This document shows positions 1 through 11,928 of a stretch of 64,000 nucleotides of DNA, one piece after another (the stretch's first letter is position 1; the number at the start of each line of letters is the position of its first letter). This DNA is from Nemania diffusa (taxonomy: Eukaryota; Ascomycota; Sordariomycetes; Xylariales; Xylariaceae), in the NCBI GenBank assembly GCA_038501195.1, contig JBBPUQ010000006.1, positions 4,216,001-4,280,000 of the forward strand, read 5' to 3'. A program made the position numbers and the translations under genes. The notes beneath the pieces were generated by a model. It saw only the letters and a program-made list of their open reading frames with translations, searched no databases and was not told where the DNA came from.

Positions 1-1239
1 AACTATAAACTCTTTTATACTTGAAATTAAAGCAGTTAAAACTCCATCACGGTCCTCGTTAGATTCCATTATCCCCTTAACCTCCCTCTACGGCCTTCTA
101 CTAGGGGCTACAGCTTATCAAGCCTCAGGGCTCAGATTTAATAAGCAAAGCAAAGTCTCCTCTATTTCGTCTTAAGATCAACACGTAAATTCCAGATCCA
201 AAAGGCAACAATTCCTATAAGGCATTATTAATAGATGTGCTAGTTATTGCTAGCTAGGACGTAGGCTTCACAATTACAATCTTATATAACTATTCTATCA
301 AATCACAGTTCCAAAAGCAGACCCTTTTAGACTAAAGATTTGCCTGCATTTATTAGTAGCATGAAAAACTAACAAATAAAAGATTGAGGGCGCCGTAAAT
401 AAAATTTGGCTTAAGCAACTACTATTCTCCGTATTTATAAAACTAAGTTATAATATAGCTTTAGACTAGTCCTTAAGATAACCTAAGGCTTTGTGCTTAA
501 ACAAAACAGGGCTGGAGTTGCGCTAGGCAACCATAAATACCACCAGCCCCCAACTTCATAACGCACTACGGCACCAAATCAAACACCATTTTCTTGCAGA
601 GATAGGACGCAAAACATCTACCATAAGACACGCTCGGTAATCTCATCGATCCCTCCCTAGTTCCTAGTCAGCCTTATGAGTCCAGGCTTCCCTACACTCT
701 ACTCATGAATACCAAGACTAAATTACCGAAGCCTCTGCATATACGTCAAGATCATGCGACCGAATACCATTCGCGTGAGAATGAACCCCATTCACAGGAT
801 TGGGCAGAATAGCGAGTCGTGCCCCCTTGATTATACGGTGACTATTGATGAATGATTACTTTATCAGGTTACAAAACCAATACAGCAACTTGTACAGAGG
901 TGTATGCAAATATGGTACGGGTATTAACACGCATCTCACTTTGCCCCGCTACAACTGTGCCTATGCCCCTAGGTGTGAGAGGCGTCTCCGGCCAAGCCCT
1001 AGCTTTTATAAGATAAGTATACCGTATTAATAGTAGGTTAAGACTTCATAGCTCTATTCCACACAGTGAAGTACGAGATGTGAGGGGAACCGTATACATC
1101 TCCAGGTGCCTCTTGCCCGCTATCGCCTGGTAACAATCTCATGCCCGAAGCTCTTCATGAGCAAAACCATAACTAACGCCATATCCACTGCATCACTCGT
1201 AACATATCATACAAGCACCCTCTCTTGTCATGTGTCTAC
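1..1239. other. Intergenic, degenerate AT-leaning DNA, no gene seen
   Basis: I see no supportable gene. All frames are interrupted, and the first 800 bases are AT-leaning with many stops, as expected of old mutated repeat DNA. No terminal repeat or recognisable protein fragment was found. The last 140 bases are the downstream flank of the minus-strand gene that ends at 1240. Confidence 0.5.
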
Positions 1240-1557
1240 TTACGCACCGCCTTCGCGCTTGGCATACTCATCCTCCATGCGCTCCTCGTACTGCTTCTCG
1301 GCATCCGTGACGTCGGTGATGCGGCGGTTCTGGGAAGACGCGGCGCCGCCCGCCCCCTCGACGCCATGACCGCTAGGCCGCTCGGTGGACTCGTAGACGG
1401 GCTGCTGTCCGGGTAACTGATGTACGCGCTCAGTGGTGGTGCCGCTATTGTCTGTGATGCTGCGCTCGGCGTAGGTTGTGTTTTGGGGTCGGCCGCCGTT
1501 GGTTGAGCTTGAGGAGCTGTAGAAGCTGTAGGAGTAGGACTGTGAATTGGAGGACAT
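1240..1557 (-). CDS. Small Ser/Tyr-rich conserved fungal protein
   Basis: Intact 105-residue ORF starting at an ATG at 1557. The N-terminus is a run of Ser, Tyr and Phe (residues 2-20). A Gly/Pro-rich, probably disordered middle follows, then a charged tail with an IxDVTDAEKQYEERMEDEYAKREGG pattern. Proteins of this size with a Ser/Tyr-rich start and an EYAKREGGA-like end are, as I recall, widespread in Pezizomycotina and annotated only as hypothetical. There is no signal peptide, membrane segment or enzyme motif. The GCGTAAGT at the stop codon contains a perfect splice donor, so an alternative spliced C-terminus is possible, but the tail looks complete as read. Function is unknown. Confidence 0.7.
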   Translation of the reverse strand: MSSNSQSYSYSFYSSSSSTNGGRPQNTTYAERSITDNSGTTTERVHQLPGQQPVYESTERPSGHGVEGAGGAASSQNRRITDVTDAEKQYEERMEDEYAKREGGA

Positions 1558-3035
1558 TTTGGGGTGGATTTTTAGGGGGCCTTTCTTGCTGGTGTGATTA
1601 ATTCTGTGTATTTCTAGGTTTGGGAACTTGTTCCCAGATCTTGAATGATTTATTGTGTGTTGTATGAGGAATTCTGTAGATGTCTGCGAGTGTGATGTCA
1701 GTTGCTGTCGGTATTCTTATATCATAGAGCGGTTTGCCCCTGACGTCACTGGGATGCCGGTGTTTCTTTTGATTGGGCCGATGACGTATGCTTTTCCCAA
1801 CCATTGAAAGATTTGGATCTATTCACATACATAGAGCCAGCATTGGTATTTTTTAATTATCTAATCATTAGCTTCTGCATCTTGTAACATGATATCCATT
1901 TCAGTTCGCCTGCTTCACTCACCTCAGACCATGACCTTGGTAGGTCCTAGTATAACTATTAGGTAAGCAACATCGATACGTTGCATCAAGCCAGTCATTA
2001 TCCCTATTATATGCATGGGTCTAAAAGTAGGAGGGATTATCTACTTACGTACCTACATTACCTAAGTATATGTAGTACCTCCCTACTGTAGGGTGCTACT
2101 ATGCGTACCAAAGCTCTCTCTAGAGTTGTAGAGTTCTGAACTCTTTCCAATTTTCAATAGATTGTAAGGAACTCAATAATCGCTCAAAATATACTCGATG
2201 TTTCCTGATGTTGGTAAAAAGGCCGTCACCTTTATTGGAACTTCAATGCCGACACTATTTACATCCCAGTATTTGTTGGGGGACAACTAGATAAAAAGCC
2301 TTACTGAATTTGGTAATAAATGGGGGTAGTATGTGATATATTTAGCTACTTTTAGGGGTCGGAGTGTCAAATTAGGAAATGTTGTCATTTCGCCATTTTA
2401 TTGCAACATAAGTTTGCAAGGTAAGCGCTTACTAATAGTTATCGTACTATTATGTCTTAACTTTCAATTCTCCAATTCATACATTAACACGGTCAACTGT
2501 TAGTTAAAACATCAACTCACGGCATATAGCAGCTTAGGCACATCACAATGGTTGAAATCCCAATGTCTATTCGTCAATTGCGATGCAGCCGGTGGGCAAC
2601 TACCGTACCCTCCTCGTAGATCGGTATATGAGTAAGGGTTGAGTTGATTTGACCGCGTTTACTAGGCATTGACTCTGACCCTTGGCACGCTAATTTACGA
2701 GATCAATCCTTCAAGCGGTTATGGTGACCTGTAATACCTGGCTATGTCAGGCCTACTATATCCCGAAACCCGAGCGGCAGTTCTACTTGAAGTTCCCCTT
2801 TTCTATTTTGCTCTAATAAGCTTGACAATACTGTTTCTAGAGGTCATAAACAAGTACATACGAGCAGAAACTTTCCCCAATAACTAGACACTTACCTAGG
2901 CGGTTATCTCTTTGCTTTTCTTTTCTTCCCTTCGAGAGTTTCTCAGATTTGTAGATTGCTACTTTCCAGTTTAGCTATTTATTCTCATCCTCTTCGTTCC
3001 CCTATCCTCTGCTTTTCGGAACTTAAGAACCAATA
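1558..3035. other. Intergenic between divergent genes
   Basis: Divergent promoter region for the minus-strand small protein and the plus-strand sulfotransferase-like gene. No gene is seen. It contains a cluster of TACCTA/TAGGTA hexamers around 2040-2100, and pyrimidine-rich DNA just before the ATG at 3036, typical of fungal promoters. Confidence 0.5.
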
Positions 3036-4129
3036 ATGGGTGGCGTCCCTTCAGTCCCGCGCGATCCCTCGCGCAAAGTCCAGGTAATCTGCGCCGGGTA
3101 CCCGCGCACAGGAACCTCGACAATGGCGCTCGCGATCGAGCAGTTATACAACGGTCCTTTTTTGCACGGCGGCACACAGATCCTGAGCCGCGAGGATGGT
3201 ACGGGGCTTCTCTTCCCCCCTTTACATAACCCCCTTACCTAGTCACTTTTCCACACAGTCACTCTAACACTTCCATCTTCATTGCAAGGAAATAATTAAT
3301 CCGTCTCATCACCTCTCCTCTCTACCCTATTCTACAGAACCTAACACCTCACAGCCTACTGCAAAAAATGGGTCCAAGCCTACGAAGCCAAGTCCCGCGG
3401 CGACACAGCCCGCACCCTCACTCTGCTCCGCGAAGTAACAGCCGGCTTCGTCGGCGTGGCCGACCTGCCGCCGCTGGACTTCATCCCGGAGCTCATGACG
3501 CTGTACCCCGAAGCCAAAGTCGTGCTCGTGGAGCGCGACCCTGCGCGCTGGCTCGAGAGCCTCATGGTCGTGTCGCGCGCGTCGAATAAACCCTGGCTGC
3601 CGTACCTCGTGTGGGTGGTGCCCGGGTGGCGGTGGTTCCCGTCGTTCGTGCGGTTCTATGGGGAGGGGGCACGGAGGTTGATGAGGCAGAAGCCTGAGGG
3701 GGAGATTCAGCGGGGGACTGGTGCGTTTGCTTCCCCTTTCTTCCCCTTTTCCGTTTCCCCCCTTCTTTCTCAGTCCTCTGCGTATAGACTGTGGGGGGGA
3801 CATAGGGGGATGATAACCGGGTTCAAGTGACTAGGGTGGAAGTGACTGACTTGTGTATAGAACTCATCGTCAATTGGAATACCTCCGTCAAGGAGATGGT
3901 CCCGTCTGAAAAGCTCCTCGTCATGCAGCTGAAAGATGGCTGGGGCCCGCTGTGCAAGTTTCTCGGCGTGCCGGTGCCCGAGGGACCGCTGCCGCGGGCG
4001 AACGACACGGAGGCTGTGCTCCAGGTCTCGAGGGACGTCACGCGCCGCCTGATGCAGATCTGGGGCACGGCGGTGGGTACGATGGCTGTTGTTGGGTTTG
4101 CGGCGTGGCAGGCTTGGAAGACGCGGTGA
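3036..4129 (+). CDS. Sulfotransferase-like protein (Sulfotransfer_4 family), 3 exons
   Basis: Exons 3036-3198, 3355-3720 and 3861-4129 join in frame to 265 residues. Introns are 156 and 140 nt with GTACGG and GTGCGT donors. The N-terminus shows CAGYPRTGTSTMALAIEQL, the PAPS 5'-phosphosulfate-binding loop of the fungal sulfotransferase-like family often mis-annotated as NAD-dependent epimerase. The middle has YPEAKVVLVERDPARWLESL, corresponding to the 3'-phosphate-binding strand and helix. The end has a DGWGPLCKFLGVPVP motif typical of the family, followed by a hydrophobic helix (GTAVGTMAVVGFAAW) that could anchor it in a membrane. Length suits the family. Substrate is not predictable. The exon 1-2 junction is the least certain part. 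Confidence 0.8.
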
Positions 4130-4661
4130 GGAGGGGGTTCATGTGGTGTTGAGAGATGAGATGAGATGGTTCCCATTGAAGAAGATCATATTTCAAAGTG
4201 ACCTAGACTTCCTTCGGGTCATCCAGCTCGCAGGCCTGTCGATATAGCGGAGTATTTGTATATACGGCGAGCATTGATGTCTTACCCCTGAATGTATTGT
4301 CATTGATGCAAGTATATATATTCATCTTAAATATAAGGGCATTTATATCATTAATATGAAATTGAGGATCCTGCCGTGTAACATTATATACAGGGATTGT
4401 CCTGTGTAGCGCGGGTTTTATACCAATATTTGATAACCTGAAAGTCCTGTGTGCAAGCCGAATGACATATGTTGAGAAACGCTCTTGAATATGATGAATC
4501 GAGCAGCACCGTATTTCATATCTCACATTTACCAAGTTCGTCAATAGGACCTACCGTTCTAATTCTATATTGTAGAAATGTTTATGTACTAAAAGATATA
4601 CACAAGCACGCTCGTACATCTATGTAACCATGGCCCCGATTTCATTCAGTCGTAAACATTA
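4130..4661. other. Intergenic between convergent genes
   Basis: 3' flanks of two convergent genes (the sulfotransferase-like gene and MCP1). AT-leaning with short TA repeats; nothing else seen. Confidence 0.5.
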
Positions 4662-5728
4662 CTACCGGCCCGCGAACTCATAAATGCCATTATACACGCT
4701 CGCAATCCACCCCTGCGCAGGTCCCGCCCGCGCCACAACCCCCAATCCACCCGCAGCCCACAGCAGAGTCAGCGACGCAGCCGTAGCATTGACAGCCCAC
4801 CAGGCGCGCCGTCTCCGGCTCCGCAGCGGCTTGTGGACGGTGACCTTCTTCCAGTTCGCGGGCGGCGCGACGTCGAGCCACCTCGCCATGCCCCAGACCA
4901 TGTGGCCCACGCCGACGGACAGCAGGAGCACGTAGGCGGCGTAGGCGGAGGGGGCGTGCCGCGCGAAGCCGTGGGCGACGTACGCGAGGCCGATGTTACT
5001 GCTGTCGCCGTCGACGACGAGGGGGAGCACGCGGTTCATGACGACGTGCGAGGTCAGCAGCGCCGCGAAGACGTACCCCGACGCGGCGATTCGGCTGAAC
5101 ACGGGCCATATCCGGGATGACGGGCTGTGTGATGTCGAGGATGAGGAGAGGGAGGTTTTGGATCGGACTAGGTCCCAGAATATGGGGCTTGAGTCCCCGT
5201 GATATCGCTTCTTGTTCTGGTTTCGCCGCAGGAGACGGATGGTCATACCCGAGACGACGTGGGCGAGGACGGGGAGTCCGATGAGTAGAGGCTCGGTTAG
5301 GGGGGTTTGGTATAGTTCGCGGGTCATAAGTAGGAAGGGCTCGGAGTACGGCACCGATTGGTAGACGAGGGGGATTATGGATGTGTTGACGAGGTGTAGG
5401 CCGGTGAAGAAGGTGAATGTGTAGCTCGAGTAGCGCTGAATGCGGGTTACTGTTGTGCAAACGTCTGATCAGCATATATAGACGAGTTCGAAGGCTGTGC
5501 AGAAGACGAACAGTAGAATATTGGGCCGCGGCCACTGCCACTGAGTCCTAGAGACGACGTCGAGGTTCGGGAGGGTGATATTAGAGTCGAGGTGGAGGAA
5601 TCGATCGAGTCGTCGGGTAGTGGCGGCAGCTCTTTTTCGGTGTCTATCGGTCTAGGATCGAGATGTACCAGAGAGGCGAGGGTCTCCTGGGACGCTTTAT
5701 GATTTAGAGAAGCAGAGTCGGGCGCCAT
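4662..5728 (-). CDS. MCP1: Mcp1-type mitochondrial membrane protein, 2 exons
   Basis: Exons 5728-5512 and 5449-4662 give 334 residues. The 62-nt intron has a GTTCGT donor, a GCTGATC branch site and a CAACAG acceptor, and it restores the family signature GPIFYLTRIQRYSSYTF across the junction. Yeast Mcp1 is a mitochondrial outer-membrane protein that suppresses loss of the ERMES contact site and takes part in lipid homeostasis. The first 75 residues are Ser/Thr-rich and probably cytosolic. About five membrane segments follow, with conserved His and Arg positions (TGLHLVNTS, LAHVVSG, LTSHVVMNR, VGHMVWG) in two repeated halves, matching the duplicated DUF1691 layout. The start codon context CACCATGG is strong. 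It is convergent with the preceding gene. Confidence 0.85.
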
Positions 5729-6140
5729 GGTGATGACGGCGTCGGATCGACCGTCTGGCGCTCGGAGGTTTGTGTGGATGGAAATGTGAAATGCGGTGTA
5801 AGTGAAGTATAGAAATGCATTGGGGAACGACGCACTATAAAAAAAAATAAAAATAGGTATACCTACTGCAAATAGGCTTTCGATCAGGGTAGCTAGCTTC
5901 CCGCCGCTTTTATCTGCCCCGCGATTCGATCTCCAAATTCCCCAACAACTAAAGAGAGCTAGCTAACATTCCGCCCTGTAAGACACTATTATTGTTAATA
6001 CTGATCTATCTATTCGATAAAACATCCCCAAGCATACAACACCAAAAGGGCCCACGCCAACTTTATCAACCTACTCACATACAATCCCATCAGCTGCCCG
6101 CTACCTAGCCTATTCACAAAGGAGCGAGATCACAGCCAAA
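5729..6140. other. Divergent promoter region
   Basis: Shared upstream region of MCP1 (minus) and the C2H2 gene (plus). It holds a short A-run near 5840 and a TAGGTATACCTA palindrome just after it. No coding signal is seen. Confidence 0.5.
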
Positions 6141-6783
6141 ATGCCACCAGTAAGCCCACAACCCCCAATGCCACCGCTACTCCCAGAAGTACCGAACCGC
6201 TAACGCGCACCCTCCCCATCGCCAGCGTCACCAGACCCTCCCGCCAGCGCAGACCTCGTCCGCCCGCGCCGCGCTGCAGTCCTTCTACTGCGACCTGTGC
6301 TCCAAGGGCTACTCGCGCATGAACGACTACGAGGCGCACCTGGGCAGCTACGACCACAGCCACCGCCAGCGCATGAAGGACATGAAGCAGATGGTCAAGG
6401 ACCCCACCGCCGGCGCCCGCGCGCGCCGCGCCGAGGCCAAGGCCGACGGGCTCATCAGCATCAAGCTCGGCTCTGCCGCCGCCGCCGGTGGCGACGCTGC
6501 GAATGCCAACAACGGCGGGAATGACGGGAAGGGCGGTGCTGCGGCGGCGGCGGCGGCGGGCTTCAAGAAGAGCGGGTTCAAGAAGTCGGGGTTCAAGAGC
6601 GCGTTTGCGCCGGTTGGGGGCTGCGCGGGGGGCGAGGATGGCGAGATGAAGATGGATAGGGTGGCTGTGCCGGCTGTTATCCCGGGGCGAGAGGACTTCG
6701 CGAGGACGAGAGATCTGGATGTGGAGAGTGATACTGAAGATGAAGGCTACGAGGTCTATAATCCAAGGTTCCCGACGGATTGA
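6141..6783 (+). CDS. C2H2 zinc-finger protein (GPATCH8/ZNF804-type finger), 2 exons
   Basis: A nine-base first exon (Met-Pro-Pro, 6141-6149) is followed by a 76-nt intron with GTAAGC donor, CGCTAAC branch site and GCCAG acceptor. Exon 2 (6226-6783) completes 188 residues. The single finger has Cys25, Cys28, His41 and His47 in FYCDLCSKGYSRMNDYEAHLGSYDHSH. It is followed by a basic helix (RQRMKDMKQ), the arrangement of GPATCH8/ZNF804-type fingers and of a common fungal family of unknown role. The middle is Ala/Gly-rich with a poly-Ala run and three consecutive GFKKS-like units. The C-terminus is acidic. Nucleic-acid binding is likely; targets are unknown. The micro-exon start is inferred from splice signals and phase. 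Confidence 0.72.
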
Positions 6784-9700
6784 AAGGGGTGGTGAAACGA
6801 GGATATATGGATAAGCTACAGAGTATGTACCGTACGTCACGTCGCTGAGATTATCAGGTCGAGACTGGGGACGGGCTTCTACTACGGCCACACGACGCTG
6901 ACATCGTCTGTCGGGAGGGAGCAATCACTGCGCCGAGTCGAGATTCCGTAGTGTACGGAGACTGAGGATCGCAGTGTGATAGACGCGTCCTGTCGCCACG
7001 TCCAAGAGACGAAGGAAGCTGCGTGAGCAGCCTTGTTGACTGGCCGCTAGCTAATACGAAACTAAAGCATGACGAAATTTCCATGTACGGTTTGTTAGAG
7101 TGCCATCGCATTCAGTACTAGACTTCTAGAGATGAGTCAATAGTTACATAGCTACGTATCAAAACTACCTGGTATATGGTTTATTACATCGGTACATTCC
7201 AAGAGTTAATAGTTACTGGCGACGGCCTAGAGTCGTATTCTGCCTCTCTAACTCGGGCAAGATTGCACGCCGTTCTTGAGCTGCCCTAGATACTCCCCAG
7301 CGCATCAACGAACCATGATCTAGGTGTACAGCATCTCAAAGATATACCGCGTCATACGACTACGACCTTTATTTATCTATGTATCCAGTATCCGCATTTA
7401 CAAATCCTCGTCGCCATGCTGATATCGCGTAATTAAGGCGTGGCAGGTTTTCTTCTTCGCCTCGCTCCAACAAGGGAACGATGGAGATGAAAAAAGAAAC
7501 AAAATAAATGGAATCTCCATTCCAGGATTGTTGGTACAAAAATTCCCTACCCAGCCGAAGCTAAATAGGAGTGGTCATAGTATAGTTTTCAACTAGCAAA
7601 AACACGCACTCGGATTGCTCCTCACTGTGACGCGTAAAGCCCGTGCACTGGGATGGAGAAGAAAAGAGAAGAAAAGGTCAAAAAGTTGGGAGCGGGGACA
7701 AATACTTATACCTGGTTGGAAGCGGTGTGGGGCGGCAGAATGATTATTTGCTAGGTAGGCTCAGTGTGGATACTTGGTACGTGCCTGCTAGATTGCTTTA
7801 GGTACCTATTGTAGCTACCTAATATCCAATCAGAACTTCTACCTGAGCTTGCCACTTTTAACTAAAAACAGGACTGCTATGATCAAGCAATTGGCCGACA
7901 ATAAGTACCCTTCATAATCCTACCTCACCTTAAGTGTTCTTTTTTGTCCGGCCACTTACTCTCGATAATGCAGATTCAATCATCCACGATCATCATCTCA
8001 GCCTTAAATCAAAGGGTAAAATGGGAGATGAAATAAACACTGAAGCTAAACAGTAGCTGATAGAAGTTTAGAAGATCAAATGCAAAGCAAGTTATGTAAA
8101 AGCTGTCATGGCTAGCGTCATTAATAAAAGCAACACTTGATTTTTGTTTTTGGATAAAAGCAAATTTTATAAAGATTAGTTATATATACTCAAAATTCTC
8201 TGTGACAGTCATAGTTTACCTTATCATCTGCTACCCGCGATAAGTTTAATAACTTGCCGTTGCGAATAAGAGGAAGACCAAAATGTGCTTAGACAAGCTT
8301 TGCGAAATACATATTGTAGTACCTGTCAAGATGCTACGGATTTGACTCTATTCTAGATAGATTTATACTCATGGCCTTTGAACATTGAGGCGCTAGATGT
8401 CACACGCATGCCCTTTCTGTAATTATCTATAAAACCTACTCTTAGCTTCTACGACATCCTAGGAAGTCGCATACATAAACCTGAAAGCTACCTGATACGA
8501 AGACCTATATGCATTAACGCAGTAAAGTACTTTAAACTTCCTTTGGTCATTGTAAAAAAAAATTCCTAACTGTTTATAAAGCTCTAAAAAGGTTGACAGT
8601 CTACTTTTTATTGATATATAAAGCATCGTTACTGCGATGCTGTCGATGTTATTCTTGCTTAAGAAGTTTATCGATATCGGAGCACAAGACGGTTTTATCC
8701 ATGGAACGGTTTGAGGACCGTTTTGCTTTGTACATAAATTTACGTAGTAGGTAACAGTCACCTGCTTGATAATGGGGTGAGCCGAGGCTTTTGTCGTGCA
8801 CATCAAAGCTCCCTTTCAACCACTAGATATACATCCCAGTTACTTAACTATTAGATTGCAAAGGAAGACCTACAAACCACCGTGGGTGGTAACTATTCAC
8901 TGTCCTTCGTACGCAGTACGTACTTGGGCAAAAGCGGCAGCTGCGCTAAGCCTAATTCGTCGCGTACCTCGAAAACCTAGGTTCTAGTTTTTGATTGGCT
9001 CATATAGATAAGCTTTCAGGTACAACTATTCAATGGGATGAATCACAATGGACTTTTCAAGCAAGTCGCACGTGGAATAATATACTAGCGCAACGACGAC
9101 TCTAATATCGAGTTACTACCTGCCATATCGGTATCAAAAGTTAAGCCGCACTGCCCTAAGAACTAGGTACTATGTAATTCCGGAATTCGATGTCGTCTGG
9201 TAACAAGCATATCTGCTACTGCGCTGACTCTCATCAGGGTTCTATCTAGACACCCTCTTGATCTCCCACGTCCACGTCCTTTACCGTGCCTTAGAAATGT
9301 TTGTTAGGTGTTATATCATGTTGCTCCTAACAACGGCAAACCTACTATTATCAGCAAACCTCAACAAATATTTCTTGCAGTATATCAGTTTTCCTATTGT
9401 CGATCGATCGACCCACCTCCCTAGATAGGTATATGAGCCGAAAGCCCCAGAGCGACACATGGAGTTAGCCATTATTATACCCCAACTATATGCCTAGTGA
9501 GCGGTATATAGAAGAAAGGGTATGGATAGGGCAGGTCATAAGTCAAAGGCTCATCCCCTCGCTACCCCAACTGACTAGGATGTTAAGTAGGCTTCATCCG
9601 GGGAGGGCTGAGCTGAGTTTACGGTGTGCCATCCATAAGTACCTACAGTAGTGTTGGTATACCTATACGATGCATCTCGGCAACATGCATCGTACCTACA

Positions 9701-10284
9701 TGGTGTAGATTGATTGCTCTTGGCCTTCTCTGCTTCCTGGGACGGTGGAGTTTACCCACAGTCCTCGGCCCTTCCTACCGACGTAGGCCATGTGAAGTTT
9801 TGTTCTAAGGACTGCTAACATCGCCATCTCAATTCCGTCATTTTTCCCCGAAGTGAGTGATGACTATATCGCCACGGCTGGAAATAAGACATGTAGATAG
9901 GCAACGCTATCGTTAGCCACTACAGTCATAGACTAGGCCATCAACTCCGACATATCGCCATCTATCTCTCATGCTGTGTATCGTCGCTTTCATTAGGATT
10001 ACCAATTGGGCGGAAGTGAACCCGGAAAACCGGGCAAATACTATGTAAGCGGGGTAAGCTCGGAATGCTTGCTCTCCGGGAAATCAATTACTAATTCTCG
10101 GTCTATGTCCACCGATACCATCATACACATTCCTATCGCCATCCGAATATAAATACTGAACATGGAGACCTTGAATCGTAGGGAGGAATTCCCGGTCACG
10201 CGCCTGTCTCCCGTCCTGCCTGTGGCTTTTCCTGGTTCAATTCAAGCTCAGATCGAGGCAATTTATAGTAATTTATAGCAATTC
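6784..10284. other. 3.5 kb gene-free region
   Basis: No supportable gene on either strand; reading frames are short and unlike known proteins. 8100-8800 is more AT-rich. TACCTA/TAGGTA hexamers recur (about 7740-7830, 9160, 9400-9430, 9640-9670). The last 200 bases are the promoter of the GDSL gene, with a TATAAATA-like box near 10148. Confidence 0.45.
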
Positions 10285-11555
10285 ATGACCACGATGTTGT
10301 CCCACGCCCTACTTCTCAGCGGCTTTGCCATTGGGATCAGCAGTGGTGCTCAATCTGCAATCAAGAATTTGATTGTGTTTGGCGACAGCTACACCGATGC
10401 CGGCCGCTTGGCGTATTTTATTAATAACGGCGAAGCACCGCCTCCTGGCACCGTGATCCCAATCGCAAATGTCACCGCCGGAGGTAGCTACGGGTGGCCT
10501 TATTACGCGTCCCAAAAGCTCGGGGCTACGATATATGACTATGCTGGTAAGTGCTGATAGCATCAGAAAGCTTGCAGCTGGGTGCTGTGCCGCAGGTGGG
10601 GGCTTGACTGACCATTCGAAATAGTCTCTGGCGCGGCCTGCTCGAATGCAATTATAAACCGGTACTTTGATTTGATCAACGGGACATTCCCCTCGGTCAT
10701 CGACTACGAAGTCCCGGCCTTCAAAGCCGACCTCGCGTACGCGAGCGCCAACCCCAAGTCGCCCTTGTTCCCGCACCGCACGGCGGAGAACTCGATCTAC
10801 GCGCTCTGGATCGGCACCAACGACCTCGGGGAGGGCGGGTTCCTGCTCGACAAGCAGACGCCCGGGAAGACCATCTCGGACTACGTCGACTGCGTGTGGG
10901 CGGCGTTCGACGGCATCTACGCCACGGGCGGGCGGCAGTTCGCGCTCTTCACGCAGGCGCCGCTGGAGCTGTCGCCGGCGTACAAGGCGGTCGAGCACGG
11001 GGGCGCGGGCGACAACGGCGTCTGGCCGAACAAGACGGCGTACGACACGCTCGAGTACGAGGAGAAGATCCGCGAGTACACGACCAACGTGAACACCATG
11101 TACGACTACGGCGTGCCGTTCCAGCTGCTTGTCGAGCAGAGGTGGCCGGGGGCTTCGTTTATGATCTTTGATACTCACCAGATCCTGCTGGATATTTACA
11201 ATAGCCCTGAGAAGTATCTCTCGGCGCCGGCTAATGTTACGGGCACTTATTATACGTGTCCGGACCCTAACTCCGGTGACGGGTGTGCTGACTCGGAGTA
11301 TCCGCTTTCTAGTTTCTTATGGTGAGTTGATTTTACCCCCACGACGCGAATTGACCCCTGCTGCGTGAATTGAAACTTATTATATATTGGCAGGTATGAT
11401 ACGCTACACCCGTCTTCTCAAGCTGGTAAGTTGATGTCACGCTTTTAATACGAGATGTGATAATTACTGACATAAATGTAGATAAGATTATTGGAACGGA
11501 GTTCGCTAGGGCGCTATATGGTAAATCGCCGTATACGACTTATTATTCATCATAA
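10285..11555 (+). CDS. Secreted GDSL esterase / acylhydrolase (CE16-like), 4 exons
   Basis: Exons 10285-10546, 10625-11321, 11394-11425 and 11482-11555 encode 354 residues in one frame. Introns are 78, 72 and 56 nt with GTAAGT, GTGAGT and GTAAGT donors. Residues 1-23 look like a signal peptide. The SGNH catalytic set is complete. Block I is VFGDSYTDAG with Ser35 as nucleophile; a Gly block lies in TAGGSYGWPYY; block III is IGTNDLG with Asn153; block V is YDTLHPS with Asp322 and His325. The layout matches fungal carbohydrate esterase family 16 acetylesterases and related extracellular lipase-like enzymes that remove acetyl groups from plant or fungal glycans. Substrate is inferred from family only. 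Codon use in exon 2 is strongly GC-biased, as in the next two genes. Confidence 0.85.
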
Positions 11556-11928
11556 ATTGTGAGCATTGCGATATTACAACTAGTATGTAAATCAAGATAT
11601 TCATTATAAATGTATACATTGTAAAAATAAATACATTAACTATGAGATTGTTTCGCGTCGTGGACTTAGTCTAGAGGGGTGTTATTTAGCTGCTGTCATG
11701 TGCATGCAGCTGCCACTGTACCGAACCAATTGTCCCACCTCAAAATCTTAGACATCTCAACCCAAACTCACTTACATCGCATTTCCAATAATCATGTGAA
11801 AACTCATCAAAAACGTAGTCAAATAAGCGCATACTTATCGCAACACCCGAAAATGATTTGCAATATTCATACCATCGACGGTAACCGATTTCGCACTCAT
11901 ACAAAGCCCAACGTGAGAACCAGGTGAG
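11556..11928. other. Intergenic between tandem genes
   Basis: 3' flank of the GDSL gene (AT-rich, AATAAATA near 11625) and promoter of the following gene. Nothing else seen. Confidence 0.5.

Noticed and set aside
4996..5541. 181-codon frame overlapping MCP1 on the same strand
   Set aside because: Shifted-frame shadow; the spliced MCP1 frame gives the family signature across the intron.
6130..6924. 264-codon frame antisense to the C2H2 gene
   Set aside because: It is open because of GC-rich codon bias on the opposite strand; composition is Arg/Ala/Val/Leu filler with no motif, and it covers the real gene's promoter and intron.
10309..11178. 289-codon frame antisense to the GDSL esterase
   Set aside because: Arg/Val/Leu-rich shadow of a GC-biased exon; the plus strand has all catalytic blocks and consistent introns.
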